Of a stretch of DNA of 64,000 nucleotides, positions 10,470-22,638 are shown piece by piece. Location: contig BQMF02000170.1 of NCBI GenBank assembly GCA_027922465.2, forward strand, positions 62,001 through 126,000. The letters run 5' to 3'. Numbering within the stretch: the stretch's first letter is position 1; each line of letters begins with the position of its first letter. The translations under genes and the position numbers were made by a program. The notes under the pieces were generated by a model. The model was not told the origin of the DNA. It searched no databases and saw only the letters and a list, made by a program, of their open reading frames with translations. The stretch comes from Turritopsis dohrnii (Eukaryota; Cnidaria; Hydrozoa; Anthoathecata; Oceaniidae).

Positions 10470-11660
10470 CATTTTGGATAACAAGCACACCAGAGGTTCC
10501 GGGTTCTAGTCCGTCTCTGGTGGAACACTACAAGCAGCCAATAGGGGAAATTGACGTTTTTAGGGTTCTGCGATACAGGTACTGGGACGACACAAAATTC
10601 AAAACTACATACTGTCAGGAAAAAGACCCATTTAAGGTGGTCTATATGACTCGAGAAAGGTCGTCATTTTATTTGTTTGAATATCTACTGTCGTCAAATT
10701 TACGGGGTTTTCAAAGTCATTTCGACTCGCGAAAGGTAGCGAAAAAGACTCGTAGCAATGACTCAGGAAAGGATGTCCTGAGAGGCACTGTAAAATTACT
10801 ACCTTTTAATCGTGAATTGGGCTCAGTTACATTTCTCAGTGTTTGTTTCTGTCTCCTTATGTGCAAGTTTTTGGGCTGCATTCCTTTTGCGATCGTTAAG
10901 CCACTCAATAAAGAATCATGTTTGTCTTCGCCTTTGAGGCTTTTCATATCGTTATGAAGCCACAAGCATTCGAATGGATCAGTAATCAAGTCTAGTTCGT
11001 TGATGGTACTCCAAAAGCTACGTACAATCACAAACCAACTGTATTTTCTTTTCTTGAATTTCCCGATCACTTTTCTGCCAATTTAATAACACTGCTATCG
11101 TGGCTAAAACGTTTAAACAGTCGACTTACAACATTATACGTATCATTACTACAATCTCATTGGGCAGTAGGTTTAAATAATTTTGCTTGATGCTTGATAA
11201 TGTGCTTCGAGATGACATTCTTTGTAGCATTCTGGAAAAGCTTTCTACTATGACGATATATTTCTTCTTTGGAGTGACACCTATTTGATTGATTCGAGCG
11301 CATAAACCCATTTTTGGAGATTAATTCTATGTTATAAGGGCCGATACATTAACATGCAATTTTCCTCATTTCTTGTACTGCTGTTAACGATATTATAAAA
11401 GATTTTGCTGCTAACGACTTTGTCAAAAGTACCGTTGATCCAACGGGTATTGTTAATGATAGTATCCTGGGTCGTTTTTATACTTTTGATGCAATAGTCA
11501 TCATCAATAATATAGTTTGGTCAACATAAGCATCTAACAGATATATCAGCCAGGTCGCATTTTATGTCGATCGGCAATATAGGGTGATAAGATAGATAAT
11601 AAAAAGAATGGTGAAAACTCGGTTGAATAATGAGTATTGACTCCTTTTGTGAAGAAGACC
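10470..11660. other. Repeat debris: SINE box B piece, R1 fragment, GACT-rich stretch
   Basis: 10,483-10,522 resembles the 9,180-9,255 SINE. 10,535-10,605 (CAATAGGGGAAATTGACG, GTTCTGCGATACAGG) matches the R1 family. The overlapping ORFs at 10,520-11,070 and 11,126-11,311 show no recognisable domain and look fortuitous. Nothing clear follows to 11,660. Confidence 0.45.
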
Positions 11661-11666
11661 TTTTGA

Positions 11667-12090
11667 TCACCCTCCATTCTTTTGGGTTTTCTTCTCAACC
11701 TTTGATTGCTCAGTTTGTTCTCTTGTATTAACCGTTTGATTGTGGGTGTTTAGCTCTAGAACTCGTTGTTCTGTTTCAGTCCTAAGTATTTTACTTACAT
11801 CCCCCAAATCTTCGCTTTCAATAGGAACTTTTGAAGCTCTGATTTTTTTAGATATTTTTCTGAGAGCTTGGCAGTTCTGACATGTCTTAATGTAGTTCTT
11901 AACATGTTCCGATATTTTCTGATGTTGATTCACATCTACGATGTTCAGCAAGTACAAGTGCTTTAACGTTGTGGCAGATCCCCTAGTGAACATGGTGGAT
12001 GATTTGCTGTATTTTTTCCTTGGTCTTCTTTTTTTTCTTGTACGCTAATTGGCCATTAACAATGGTAAACTTTTTAAAAGCCTTCGGGAA
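11667..12090 (-). pseudogene. Retroelement integrase zinc-binding (H2C2-like) fragment
   Basis: On the minus strand IQQIIHHVH...GICHNVKAL lies in one frame and IVDVNQHQKISEHVKNYIKT-CQNCQ in the other. Together they resemble the His-His-Cys-Cys zinc-binding module that precedes retroviral-type integrase cores. A frameshift separates the two halves, and the C-terminal part is a Lys/Glu-rich tail without an integrase core. Probably a relic of an LTR-retrotransposon pol or a related domesticated-type gene. The neighbours give no further pol domains. Confidence 0.5.
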
Positions 12091-12637
12091 GTGTTTCTTT
12101 TCCTTTGTCTTTCGGATTCGCTGGATATTTTTCATTACCAACCTTATCGTCTATCAAATGTAGACAAACTCTTTCTTATCTTTCCAATTTCTTACTGCCA
12201 TATGTATCTCTATGTCAGCAATCATGAAAAACCAAAGCAAAACATTCGAAAATGACCAAAGCACTCAAAATTGGCAATACAATTACGACCAGGAGTACTC
12301 TGTTGCCCAGTAAAACTCACTCCCCACGTGAAATTCGTCAACATTTAAGAAGAGTACATTTTCCTAGAGGCTTAACTTATTTCCTGGGGAAAATTACTCC
12401 TTTCAGGGAGCACTTTTGACGGTTCCATCACAAGTGCTTGGGTGTAGTAATCATAAATTCATAATTTCAGTTTACAATGTCAGTTTCTTTGAAACTATTT
12501 TTTTTCTATGGGAAAAACAAAAATGCAGTGAGTCCAATGTACACTCAGTGCGAATTTTCCAGTAGCATAACAACCTTATCACTGACCCCTACAGTATTTA
12601 TCTCGATTTTAAAAACATCCTCTAAATCCTTACAGAA

Positions 12638-12697
12638 AGAATCAAAGCAGTGATAGAGAGGGCCCTTTATCACTGCTTTGATTCTCTCATCAGCAAA
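12638..12697. repeat. Perfect short hairpin
   Basis: AATCAAAGCAGTGAT pairs with ATCACTGCTTTGATT across a loop of about 16 nt (AGAGAGGGCCCTTT). Flanking AGA/TCT bases extend the stem. It could be a foldback scar or a small-RNA-like hairpin, and nothing around it decides between them. Confidence 0.6.
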
Positions 12698-12699
12698 AT

Positions 12700-14150
12700 T
12701 ACATTTAGAAATAACTAGATATATTCATTAAATGTATCGTTGAAATCGTAACATTAACTGGAAGTTAAGCAATAATATTGTATAAGATACATTAAGAACA
12801 AACTTATTGTGATTATCATGATTTGAACTTTGGGTTCAAATTAGGGTTTAAGTTGGGAAATCATAGTGGCAGATATTTAGTCGGAAAAGCAAAGTATGGT
12901 TTTGGTTCAAGTGGTTTGCTGTTGGGAATCAACTTTTTTTTCTTTAACAATGTTATCATGAATGACTATTTTGATTTCCTTCCTTTTCTGTTTTTAACTT
13001 TAGATAAAATGGACATGCATCTAAACACCTAATTTTTATTTACTTTTCACTTTTCACTTTTCAGTGAGCTATTCAGTTTTCAATAAATTGGAAATTCATT
13101 CAAACTTTCATATAAGTTTATTTTATCTATCACGTTCATTGAAAATTGACGTTATGATTGAATTTTGGTAATTCTTGAAGTTTCAAATGAACTCAAATGA
13201 AGTTGCTCGATCGAACCAAACCTACTCTAGAATTTTTGACAACCTCATTTTCAAAGTCGTAGTTATTCCCGAGCCTGAAACTGTGTGCAACCGCTTCACT
13301 CGATAAGAAAGGGTAGTTACGCTACGCATGTACTACAACACCAACATTTAGATACGGATTGATTCCAAACGGATCTTTACGTTGAACAATGAATAAGCAG
13401 TATTATTATTATGAAGCATATTGAAGAACATAAGAGCCGCCATTACACGATGCACACAAAATAACGAACAAGTGGAAATTGTTGTGTCATCTGCATTGGA
13501 TCGGGATCCAGTCCAGTTCGATCCAGTGAAGTGGAAACCTTAGCCTCTTAGACACCAATCCTGCTCTAAACATCTAAAAGAAAGAAAATTAAATTCGGGC
13601 TCCAAACTACCTAAGAAAATTAGTACGAAACGTTATACAAATTAGCATGATATGAAATTACTTCGAAGTCAGAAAAGATAAAAACATACGTCATTTTGCA
13701 GATCACTAGAGTGTAGTAAAGATTCATGTCTGCTAAAACGGCCTTGCTGGCGTATTCATGAAAAAACGGTGTGCCGTGAAATAAAGAATTTACATTATAA
13801 AGACAATGATAAGGAAACGCACTTACACGTACCACGTACGAAATATTAAAACAAGCAATAAATGTTGCGATGGTCGATTAATTTTTTTTCTTCTGACAAC
13901 TTGGGTCAATCATGTTAATTTTCTGCTTGAACATCTTTTACATATGAATGTTTTAAGCTAAATTCAATTTCTATACTGAGGTGACTGAATTGTATGTTAT
14001 TTTTGTAGATAGTTCACGAAATAAGCAGAATCGATGAAATCATGTTTTGTTTATACAGAACTATTTAGCTATGCAGTTGCATTTACCAACCCAGGTGCAT
14101 GATGGACCTCCTACTTTTCTTTTGATACAAGGTAAGATTTTCTATATTAA
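12700..14150. other. No recognisable gene
   Basis: AT-rich sequence. A possible box B (AGTTCGATCC) near 13,517 has no box A partner. The short ORFs at 12,823-13,032 and 13,620-13,835 have no recognisable domains. Confidence 0.4.
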
Positions 14151-14164
14151 AGAGGGATTTAATT

Positions 14165-14555
14165 TCATGCATGGATCCGTGAACGAACATCCAAGAAAAA
14201 TTTTGACCTAAATATTTAAAAAATTTCATTGTGATATACACATTCCAAGAGGAAACGGAATTTAAATCAGAGTCAAAATAAGAGAAAAAGAGATATAGGA
14301 TACCAACAAATGAACGAGTCTACAGAAGTATTGCTAAGCTATTGACATACATCAATCCCTGAACGCATTTCAATCCTTGAACGCACGTCAATCTCTGAAC
14401 GCACATCAATTCTTGAACGCACAACTGGTCGACTTAAGTATGAAATTTTTACCAAGGTGGCCCACGACTTTTGCGATCGTGACAAATCAATTTTTTATTC
14501 TTTGTGCAATTTTCGTATAGTGTTTTCGATTGAGTGACTATAGAGTTAACGTGCT
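14165..14555. mobile_element. Foldback iteron element, third copy (right-hand part)
   Basis: Near-identical to 9,828-10,205: GGATCCGTGAACGAACATCC, then the unique core, then four 18 bp iterons (CAATCCTTGAACGCACGT type) at about 14,350-14,425, then CTGGTCGACTTAAGTATGAA. The left iteron arm is missing. Confidence 0.75.
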
Positions 14556-15617
14556 TGATAATGCCCTCTGATGAGGCCAAAATATCGCAAAAAACATGAT
14601 TTTGTGGCTGGTATCGCGTTGTTTTTTCTTCTCAGGAATCTCATCTAGATTGTCAGCTTATAATATAAATTCAAAAACTGGACGTTCTAAACAACATTGA
14701 TGCAATAGTATCGGGAGTTTCACAGTGATTTGAGTGTAACATATCAGTTATCGTATTTCACTTTGGAAATCGCTCCAAAAACCCTAAGCGAAAGGACCAT
14801 CCTTGTGATGAACGTGACGATTTTCGAAAGCTAGTCAGAAGTATTCTTTGCCTGATTCCAACTATTTACGATTGAGAATTTGGAGGTTACGTTCATGCAA
14901 CGCACATAAAGAAAATGGCATATAAAAAACTTTGTAGATGTACTATTCACGATATCAAAGTCGAAATTGACGCTAGTCGAACAGCGAAAATTTAGAAGTT
15001 GAAGGAGTAGACGCAATGTAATAAACTTAAGAACATAATAGTGAATCATGTGTTTCAATTTTATCTATTTCTGACCCGACACGTGAAGGATAATTGCATT
15101 ATCGGGCATTGAGTCTCTATTAGTCAATTATAGCGCCTTAACTAATGGGTGTGTATGGACTTACTATTTCAAAGTAGCATACTATTAGGATCTAGAAAGA
15201 TAGATGAGTACCATAATTGTAGATCATAAGTTACTATTTTGTTGATTTCCGTTCCGATTATGATAATTGCATTATCGGGATGCATATGTCTCCATTGATT
15301 AAATACAGTGCCTTATATAATGAATATTGACTTATAATTTTGATGTAGTTTACAAGGAATGTAAATAATGAGGATGGGAAATCCTGAATTTTGCAGAACC
15401 AATTACGATGTGAAAACCGGATAGTAAAGCGGTAATGTAAAAAAAAAAAAACCCTTAAAAAACAAAGTTTAGAATTCCAAATTTGTTTGAAAGAACTGTC
15501 ATAGAGAAAGGGGACCAGACAGTTTCATATATAATGTAATATTGGATGGAATGTTTCAATTTTACCGATTTCGCCTTGATATGTGAGGTATAATTGAGTT
15601 ATTATGCAAGACGTTTT

Positions 15618-15690
15618 GTAGCGATGGTGTAGTGGTTAGTACCTTTGACTGCGACCGCTAAAACCCGTGTTCAATCCAGTCATGTGGTAT
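15618..15690 (+). repeat. tRNA-like SINE head
   Basis: GCGATGGTGTAGTGGTTAGT carries box A (TGGTGTAGTGG). About 30 bp later GTGTTCAATCCAGTC is a box B with two mismatches. The following 200 bp have no paired stem and could be the SINE body. Confidence 0.5.
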
Positions 15691-16211
15691 TTTGAAACTT
15701 CACTCTGATGCCCTTTAAAAGCCCATTAGGAGCCATCAACTGACTGCACACTGGCCTTCGGGCATGCTAGCGCAATGCTTTCTGTATCTCTGGCGCTAAG
15801 TCAAGTACTAGTTGCAAGTCATCGGACGTAATAGCTAACCAATGCGGACAGAAGCCCAAGGAACAAACTTTCTTGTAAGTCTCGATTAGCCAACAACAGT
15901 ACCTTTAATAATAGCGATAACGATGGAAACGGCAAATTGCCGACATGCAGTTACATGATACGAATAACATGTCAAACATTTTATGAAATAAGCGATACGT
16001 CGTGTAAAAGACAGCAAACATTCACGATCTTGAAAAATTTTAGGGGTTTGGGATTAAAAATGTATAAATCAGAATTTACGGCCCTATTGACTAAAATTCA
16101 TCAGTTGAATAGTAAAGCTGTAGTAACAAAGTTTAGAATTCCAAACATGTTTTAATGAACTGTTTCAGGGTAGAGAAAGTGGATCACGAAGTTGCATCAC
16201 TTATTTTACTA

Positions 16212-17235
16212 CAGTGGAACCTCCTTAAAGCGGACATTTTTATCCGTTTTAGAGAGGTGTCCGCTTTGGAGAGGTTTTGCTAATTTTGGCCAGGAACTCG
16301 GGATAAATTCTACTCCTAAGTCGAGAACCCATAAGGCATGCCTATATTACTCTTTGCTATTGCCCAGATAGGCAAAAAACATTCAAAAAAGGAAATTTGA
16401 CCTGAAAATATACATTTGTGTGGCATATTAAAAAACAGTTAGGACTGAAAATGATTGCAAAGTTGTACAGTTCTGGGAAACTCAAAAAGCACATGTTTTA
16501 TAGCTACATGACAATTTATTGCTTTGAAAAAATGTTGTTATAGTTGTCTGGCACCTTTTGGAAATTTCTATTTCTTCGAGACCGTTTATTATTTTTGCCA
16601 GTGAATATGCCGTTACTGTATTAAATGATGGTAGTATTGTGGGCCAAAATTACCAGAGGTGACTGGAAAGCACGTTAATGTTTGTCAGAGGCGTAGCCAG
16701 AGGTCAGTCAAAATTTGTGGAGGAGAGTTTAGTCATTTAAAGTAGAAAAGGAAAGTGTGCAGTTAACCTAATCGTGGAATCGATAGCTAAGACTCAAAAG
16801 AAATATTGTAATGTTGGACTCCTCCACCTTTTGCGACTGACCTTGAATACGCCTCTGTTAATGTTTAGGGCAACCATGTATATTCCACGTTAGTGATCAA
16901 GAAAAGATAGGACTTGGCTAACAAATGAAATAAACCTTACAATATAAAAACAAGAAAATATTGTAAATAGAAAAAAAGAATACTGAATAAAATACTGAAT
17001 TTTGATATTGTTGTCGAAATTTTGTCCGCTTTATAGAGGTAAATTTTAGAAGGAATTGTCGTGCGGGACCTAGAAAAATTTTCCGTTTTAATTAAGGAGG
17101 TGACCGCATTAGACTGTCCGCTTTGGGGAGGTTTCTTTATAAGAGTTTATTAAGGATTCGTCCGGGGCAAAAAATTTTGTCAGTCTAAAGGAGATGTCTG
17201 CTTCAGAGAATGTCCACTTTAAGGAGGTTCCACTG
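16212..17235. mobile_element. Tigger/pogo-type MITE with CAGTGGAACCTCC ends
   Basis: The 1,024 bp element begins CAGTGGAACCTCCTTAAAGC and ends with the reverse complement of CAGTGGAACCTCCTTAAAGT, flanked on both sides by TA. Internal sub-terminal words (GTCCGCTTTGGAGAGG) repeat near both ends. It encodes nothing recognisable. A small hAT-like element lies inside it. Related ends occur at 51,064-51,675 and 63,559. Confidence 0.85.
16686..16857. mobile_element. Small hAT-like MITE nested in the 16,212-17,235 element
   Basis: The ends CAGAGGCGTAGCCAGAGGTC and (reverse complement) CAGAGGCGTATTCAAGGTC enclose 172 bp. TTAATGTTT lies at 16,675-16,683 and again at 16,858-16,866, consistent with a hAT-like target duplication, although two extra bases (GT) separate it from the left end. 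The CAGNGGCGTAGCCA end resembles common hAT MITEs. Confidence 0.6.
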
Positions 17236-18194
17236 TATTATTGGTTTCCGCGCCGAGATTTAGCTACGTGATAATTGTATTATAGGGAGTAAGTCTGGAT
17301 TGGTTAATAAAAACGCATTACCTAGTGTGTATATGGACTTATAATTTGAAAAAAGCATGCTAGAAGAATAGCAAAAAGTTTTAAAAGTATAACAATAGGA
17401 AACTCGTCTTATGCAACTTTAGTTGCTTTCCGTTCGGATGCATACATGATAATTGCATCTCGATTAATCAATTGCAGTGCTCTTCCTAATTGGTTAATAG
17501 ATTTAGAAATGCGAGGATCCATTGTGTATATTCTAAGTAAAAAAAGTTTACAGAATTGCCGTTTACGATGCGGAAACCGTAATTAACCTCAACCGAACAA
17601 CAAAAATTCAGCAATTGGAAATCATAGCCATAATGTGAAAATGCTTGATTATTCCAAATATTTTTGCGTTTTATATTTGCGCGCCGACATGTGGAGGATA
17701 ATTCCATTTATTGATCGTTAAGTCTCTATTATTCAATTACAGCGAGTAAATTAAAGATAGAGACGAAAGTAGCCTTTACGCAATGCACATTAATGTAATA
17801 ACTCATCATAAATTTTATAGAATGCCAGTTACGATGTAGAAACCGGAATTCATGCCAGCCGAAAAACGAAAAGATGATTGCAATAATTTTAAAAAAACAT
17901 TTGAAACTCCAGACCCCTCAATACTTAAAACATTTTGCTGTGTTGACATAGCTTAATGAACATAGACTTTGAGTGTGCCGTGTTTGACATAAAAAATTGT
18001 TTTGGTCGTATTTTGTTGCGTATAATCTATCTCTAAGAGCGATTTTGCATAAAAACTTCACAAAAACCTTTGAATAGTTACTACTGTGCAAACAAGAACT
18101 GTTCAATAAGAAATAACTCCTACCTTCCCTAAAAGTTAATAAAACTAGACTATCAAGAAAAATATTCGTTTCATTGTAATTTATTAAGTTAAGA

Positions 18195-19400
18195 GTATGT
18201 AGTCAATTCAGCGCCAAAATCTCATTTGCCAAGTCGTTTTATATGAACACTCGTTTTTCAAATGAAGACGTTTTAGAAGTTTGTTCGTTTCAGATGACGA
18301 CACGTTGTTCAAATATGTCGGTCTTTCAATTTTTTTTCTGAATGACATTATTGGTGAGACCCTTACTTCAAATCTGGCAAGATATTAATGTAGGTACACT
18401 TTTTCATAATATACAGATCAGGGATGTTTCAGAATTTTAACAAACAATCAAATCGAAGAAAATCCTTCATAGTTTGGTTATTTCTTCATTCAAAACATGG
18501 ACGTATAAAATAAGAAAGATTTGCAACTTCTATAAATCTATTCAAACAAACCTCGCCTCAAGTGCTGTTGAAAATACATGTTTCCAATGGCTTGCATGAT
18601 CGTAAAAACTAACCAGAAATGAATGAAAAAATTTCATGATTATTTTGAAGGCAGTTTTTAAACTCTAGTTCCTCATGAGTTCTTAGAAATTCAAACATGA
18701 AATTTTCAGAATTGAATGAAAAAACGTCTTCTTTATGTCATTCTCAGGCATCACCCAGGTGTCTTTAAAAGCACTGATTCTTCGGATATAAGTAAATACA
18801 CAAATTACTTCCTAACTCCGAGAAATTCATCTCAATTCCAATCTAAGATTATAAAAAAAGATTGAGTAAAAGTTTTGTGATACTAAAAAATATTGCAGAC
18901 GTATTTGTAAACGTACATCTCTCAATTCTGTGATTTTCCACATTGCACTAAAGCGTCGTATAAACCTGCCCATGTGAACCAAAATCCAGTAAAATGCAAG
19001 GCGAGGACTACATTAAAGAAATGCTGGCAGAATAGATTTTCATAATAGAAATGAACGGCTTTAACATTAGTTGCGAGTCCTTCCTTTTTATACGTCCATG
19101 TTCATAATCATGCTACATGCACTTACTATGAAACATGACAGTCAGCATGACTTAATAATGACACAAACTTCTGACTCATAGAAACTACAACACATTATTT
19201 ATTCCGAACCGACTACTCATGAAAACGGATCATCTTGCGAAGCACCTTAATTACACAGCATCTAGTGACCTCAACATCTAAAACGCCTTTAATTGAAAAA
19301 TGAGTGCTCATCTATAGCGACTCGACAACTTCAATGTCGATTTATTGTGGACCGTGTTAACTTCTAAAACGATAAATGACGTCACAAATCAACATTCAAA
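18195..19400. repeat. Candidate inverted-repeat element of about 1.2 kb
   Basis: The left side has CGTTTTATATGAACACTCG, AAATGAAGACGTTTTAGAAG and ACATGGACGTATAAAATAAG. The right side has the reverse-complement counterparts (CGACTCGACAACTTCAATG, GTTAACTTCTAAAACG, TTTTATACGTCCATGTTC). A plus-strand relative is at 32,846-33,110 (GGCGCCAAAATCTCGTTTG). The arms are diverged and the ends are not precise. Confidence 0.4.
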
Positions 19401-19554
19401 ACGACTTCATATAAGATTTCCTCAAAAGCACAAATATAAGCTTAGAGATTAACAGGATTAACAGATTAAAACGGATCTTAGCCACGAATGTGTTGGTTCG
19501 AATCTCTGCGGACTGTTTCTATTAAGTATGTATGTTTGAATCCAATTATTGTAC

Positions 19555-20076
19555 AAAAACACAGAAACAGTATTGATAAAACAAATTTATTATACGAAGC
19601 TTTTCGTAAGTTACTTTTTACATCTTCAGGTATTACAATTCTTAAAAGCTAAAAATACAAATTATATACACTGTTATTTACATTTAAAAGCCATCTTGGG
19701 GGTTTACGTAATGCCATTTTTAAACAGATTTAAGAAACGTATGTCTAATTGGTCATTTATAATAGGTTTGTATCTTCTTATAAAAAATGCCTCAATTATC
19801 TTTCTTCTTTGATTGTTTAATGGAGCTTGGCAAAGTATTTTCCAATTAAAGCTATGCATACGTTTCTTAAATCTGTTTAAAAATGGCATTACGTAAACCC
19901 CCAAGATGGCTTTTAAATGTAAATAACAGTGTATATAATTTGTATTTTTAGCTTTTAAGAATTGTAATACCTGAAGATGTAAAAAGTAACTTACGAAAAG
20001 CTTCGTATAATAAATTTGTTTTATCAATACTGTTTCTGTGTTTTTCACTACCAAACTATGGCTTCCTTATTTATAT
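19555..20076 (-). mobile_element. Penelope-like element 3' end, present as a head-to-head inverted pair
   Basis: About 190 bp (19,555-19,743) are repeated, inverted and essentially identical, at 19,856-20,045, with a 112 bp spacer. On the minus strand the spacer and left arm encode the C-terminus of a GIY-YIG endonuclease domain of Penelope-like retroelements: ...RRKIIEAFFIRRYKPIIND, then QLDIRFLNLFKNGIT and a stop at 19,704. The rest of each arm is 3' UTR. AATTATTGTAC lies at 19,544-19,554 and again at 20,077-20,087, giving an 11 bp target duplication around the whole pair. The open frame that enters from the right arm is an artefact of the inversion. Confidence 0.8.
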
Positions 20077-20089
20077 AATTATTGTACAG

Positions 20090-21290
20090 TTTCAAAGATT
20101 TCTTTAAAATAAATTCCGGAAATAAAAAGCATTAGTGATACCTGAGATTTTTGTTGGCTACAAAGGTTTTATACTTTTTTAATGATTTAATAAATCACCC
20201 GAACAACAAGTCACTAATTCAGAAAGAACCTAAAGTAGAAGGATGACCAACTTCATCCAAACACAAGTCAAATCACTTTTTCTTGAGTATCTTTGCTTTT
20301 GTCGGACTTTTGGATTTCTGTGTAAAACCCATTGCAACAAATTGACGGAGTTATAAAATTCGTAAAGCGGCCGAGTGGTTATCAGAAACTTAGACATTTT
20401 CCTCAGCACAGCTCCAGTAATTCTTTGCTCCGATACGTAGTATCTGGAAATCAGCATTCGCTACGGTTTTAATAGCTCGGGAGGGAGAGGATAGAGGCCT
20501 GGTCTAAATTTTCTCAAATAATCAATTAATTATTACTAGAATAATGGTATAAAAGCAAAAGCCATTATTAGATTTGATGGTCCTCAAAAATAACAAATAT
20601 AGACCTTACAAATAGACTTTGCAATTCAGAATGAAACCAAACTACCAGGCTCGAACATTTGGTTTCTTCTTGTTCTTAGTTGCATATTTATTTGATGAAT
20701 TATACAAGCAAAATGCAAGGGAAGTACACTGAATAATCCGAAAAACTTAATGTCATTTATTTATAACAAACACAAATTATAATTTGAGGGAGCAATGGGA
20801 AAAGCTGGTGACAACAGATAACTTAAACCATTAAGATTATCAAATGAGTTTTTGAAAATATGAAAATAATGTTCCAACTTTTCATGGAAGCAATTTGATG
20901 GAAACTTATGCGTATTTTTATAGGTGAAAATTTCAATTTTCGTGAGGAACATTTGATCCAATACAACTTGTACGATAAAATAGGTTTAAGGTGTTAAAAT
21001 AAACATAGTAATAAATAGTTAGTAAAAAAGTTATAGTAAAAGGCGCCAAAAGAAATAATTATTGTGATATGAGTCATAATTACGCTAATTTAATTATGAT
21101 TAAAAATTTACAAACAGAGCAAGAACGAGAAGAGCAGTCCTGATTTAGTTTTTGTAATTCATCTTTTTCCAAAAAAATCCAAAAGCTAATTTGTTTCACA
21201 GAAATCTATATATTAATAGCCCATTCTCTGTTTGTTTGTTTGTGCGTTTGTTTGTTTGTAAGTCACGCAAAATGGTAGATTGAGTTGTGA
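20090..21290. other. No recognisable gene
   Basis: AT-rich. A tRNA-Ser/Leu-like start (GCGGCCGAGTGGTTATC at 20,364) has no box B, so I do not call a tRNA. A GTTT microsatellite is at 21,228-21,262. Confidence 0.45.
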
Positions 21291-21295
21291 GAGTG

Positions 21296-21600
21296 ATTAT
21301 TTTATTTTATTTTGTGCGACGTCAGTGTGAAACCATTGTATTGACACCCTAATCGAATGTGACGTTTAGGGAAAATTATCTCGGTAACCAATAGGGATAA
21401 CTGACGTTTTTTGGGGTCCGCGATGCAGGCCAGAGTGACGAAAAATTTGGGTATAATTTTTTTTGGGGACGGACCTATGACGTCATCAAAATTTTGATCA
21501 AAAATATCTCCGTAACGGTTGGTCGTAGCAAAACGTTCCCATACAATTTTTTGATCAGTTTTTCGAGCTCTACAACATGGGCACACTTACTATTGCCAAA
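21296..21600 (-). repeat. R1 repeat family, fragment
   Basis: AACCAATAGGGATAACTGAC, GGGGTCCGCGATGCAGG, GACGTCATCAAAATTTTGAT, ATCTCCGTAACGGTTGG and GTTTTTCGAGCTCTACAACA occur here in the same order as in the inverted R1 copy at 46,860-47,060. Confidence 0.75.
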
Positions 21601-21699
21601 TCCTTAATTTTATTTTTGTGAACCTATCGCAGGCTGAAGGTGGACATGGGCGGCGAGCGACCCCGCCTTGGCGGCTAGTTATTATTTATTTCCAAATTG

Positions 21700-22630
21700 C
21701 TAATCCGATATTTCAGATTATGCAACTAAACATCTTTATTGAGTTTATAAAGCAGACTTCTAAAGTAACATTTTATTACATCTGATGATCACCTTTGCGT
21801 GAAACTGTCTGTTTATCTTTTAGATTTTAAGTGAAGAAATATATATTTACACTAACTTTACCAAATAGTATTAAGTTCTCCGCCAGTAACATTCACTCAA
21901 GACATAATCTGACATTTCCCCGTCTTATTTCATGACTAGTTGACTAGTTTCCAAGACAACTTTGGCAGTTTTTGTTTCACGCTGAAAACAAATGTTATAA
22001 ATGAAGACGGAAATCTCAAAAAAAGTAAATAGAAATATTTCTTGTCAGAAATCATTTCAATGAGACGAGCAGTGATAAAAACATCAAACAAAATTTTTTG
22101 AGGGTAACATAACGGCTTATCGGGAGAGCTGACGTTGTTTCAGAAATTCCCATAAACATTCACGGTTTTATTTACAGAGATTCCACCTAGCGGGATGACA
22201 AATTCACTTTAGGTGTCACTGTAAGCTGGGCTGTCTTGGCATATTCCTCACATAGACAAAAATGCGAAAAGCTGCCATTTTAAACTTTCTTCCGGAAGAA
22301 ACGGAACCGAAAAATGAAAGAAAGTGGTTTGTTCTTTCAATAAGTTTTCCTCTGTTCTTTTCAATTCCTGTATTTCAATAAGTTAATTAAAATAATTGCC
22401 CCGCAGCGAGCGTGAGCAGGCGAGGAGGCATAGTATTTCCACGAGATAATCTTCTTTTGATATTGCTTGCGTATCCATGGTTACAGTTCACACATAATGC
22501 ATTCTTCTTTTGTTCGTATACTCTCAGTTTTATAAGAAGCCTTGTTTACACTTTTAAAACGGTATATCAACGTCAGTGTAATTTAGGTCTAAGAGATAAT
22601 TAAACGTAATAAAAGTTTTATGCAAATTTT
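21700..22630. other. No recognisable gene
   Basis: AT-rich with a small GC-rich patch (GCAGCGAGCGTGAGCAGGCG at about 22,403). Short ORFs only. Confidence 0.45.
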
Positions 22631-22638
22631 CAAATGTA

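Larger units (their letters stand above)
14830..17890. repeat. Old degenerate repeat array, interrupted by younger insertions
   Basis: GATAATTGCATTATCGGG-like words occur near 15,090, 15,260, 17,270, 17,447 and 17,698. Several are followed by GTCTCTATTAGTCAATTA and CAGYGCCTT. TTACGATGTGGAAACCGGAA-like words occur near 15,407, 17,563 and 17,834. AAAGTTTAGAATTCCAAA occurs at about 15,463 and 16,128. The units share order but have diverged heavily. A SINE-like piece (15,620-15,905) and the TA-flanked element at 16,212-17,235 interrupt the array. Confidence 0.55.

Noticed and set aside
10520..11070. Overlapping 145- and 117-codon ORFs on opposite strands
   Set aside because: They lie in R1 and GACT-rich repeat debris and show no protein family pattern.
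19549..19812. Plus-strand 87-codon ORF and the minus-strand 116-codon ORF across the inverted repeat
   Set aside because: Both share the same first 60 or so residues because the arms are mirror images; only the short GIY-YIG tail on the minus strand is real coding relic.
20355..20440. Possible tRNA-Ser/Leu gene (GCGGCCGAGTGGTTATC)
   Set aside because: No box B and no acceptor stem pairing; probably chance or an eroded SINE.
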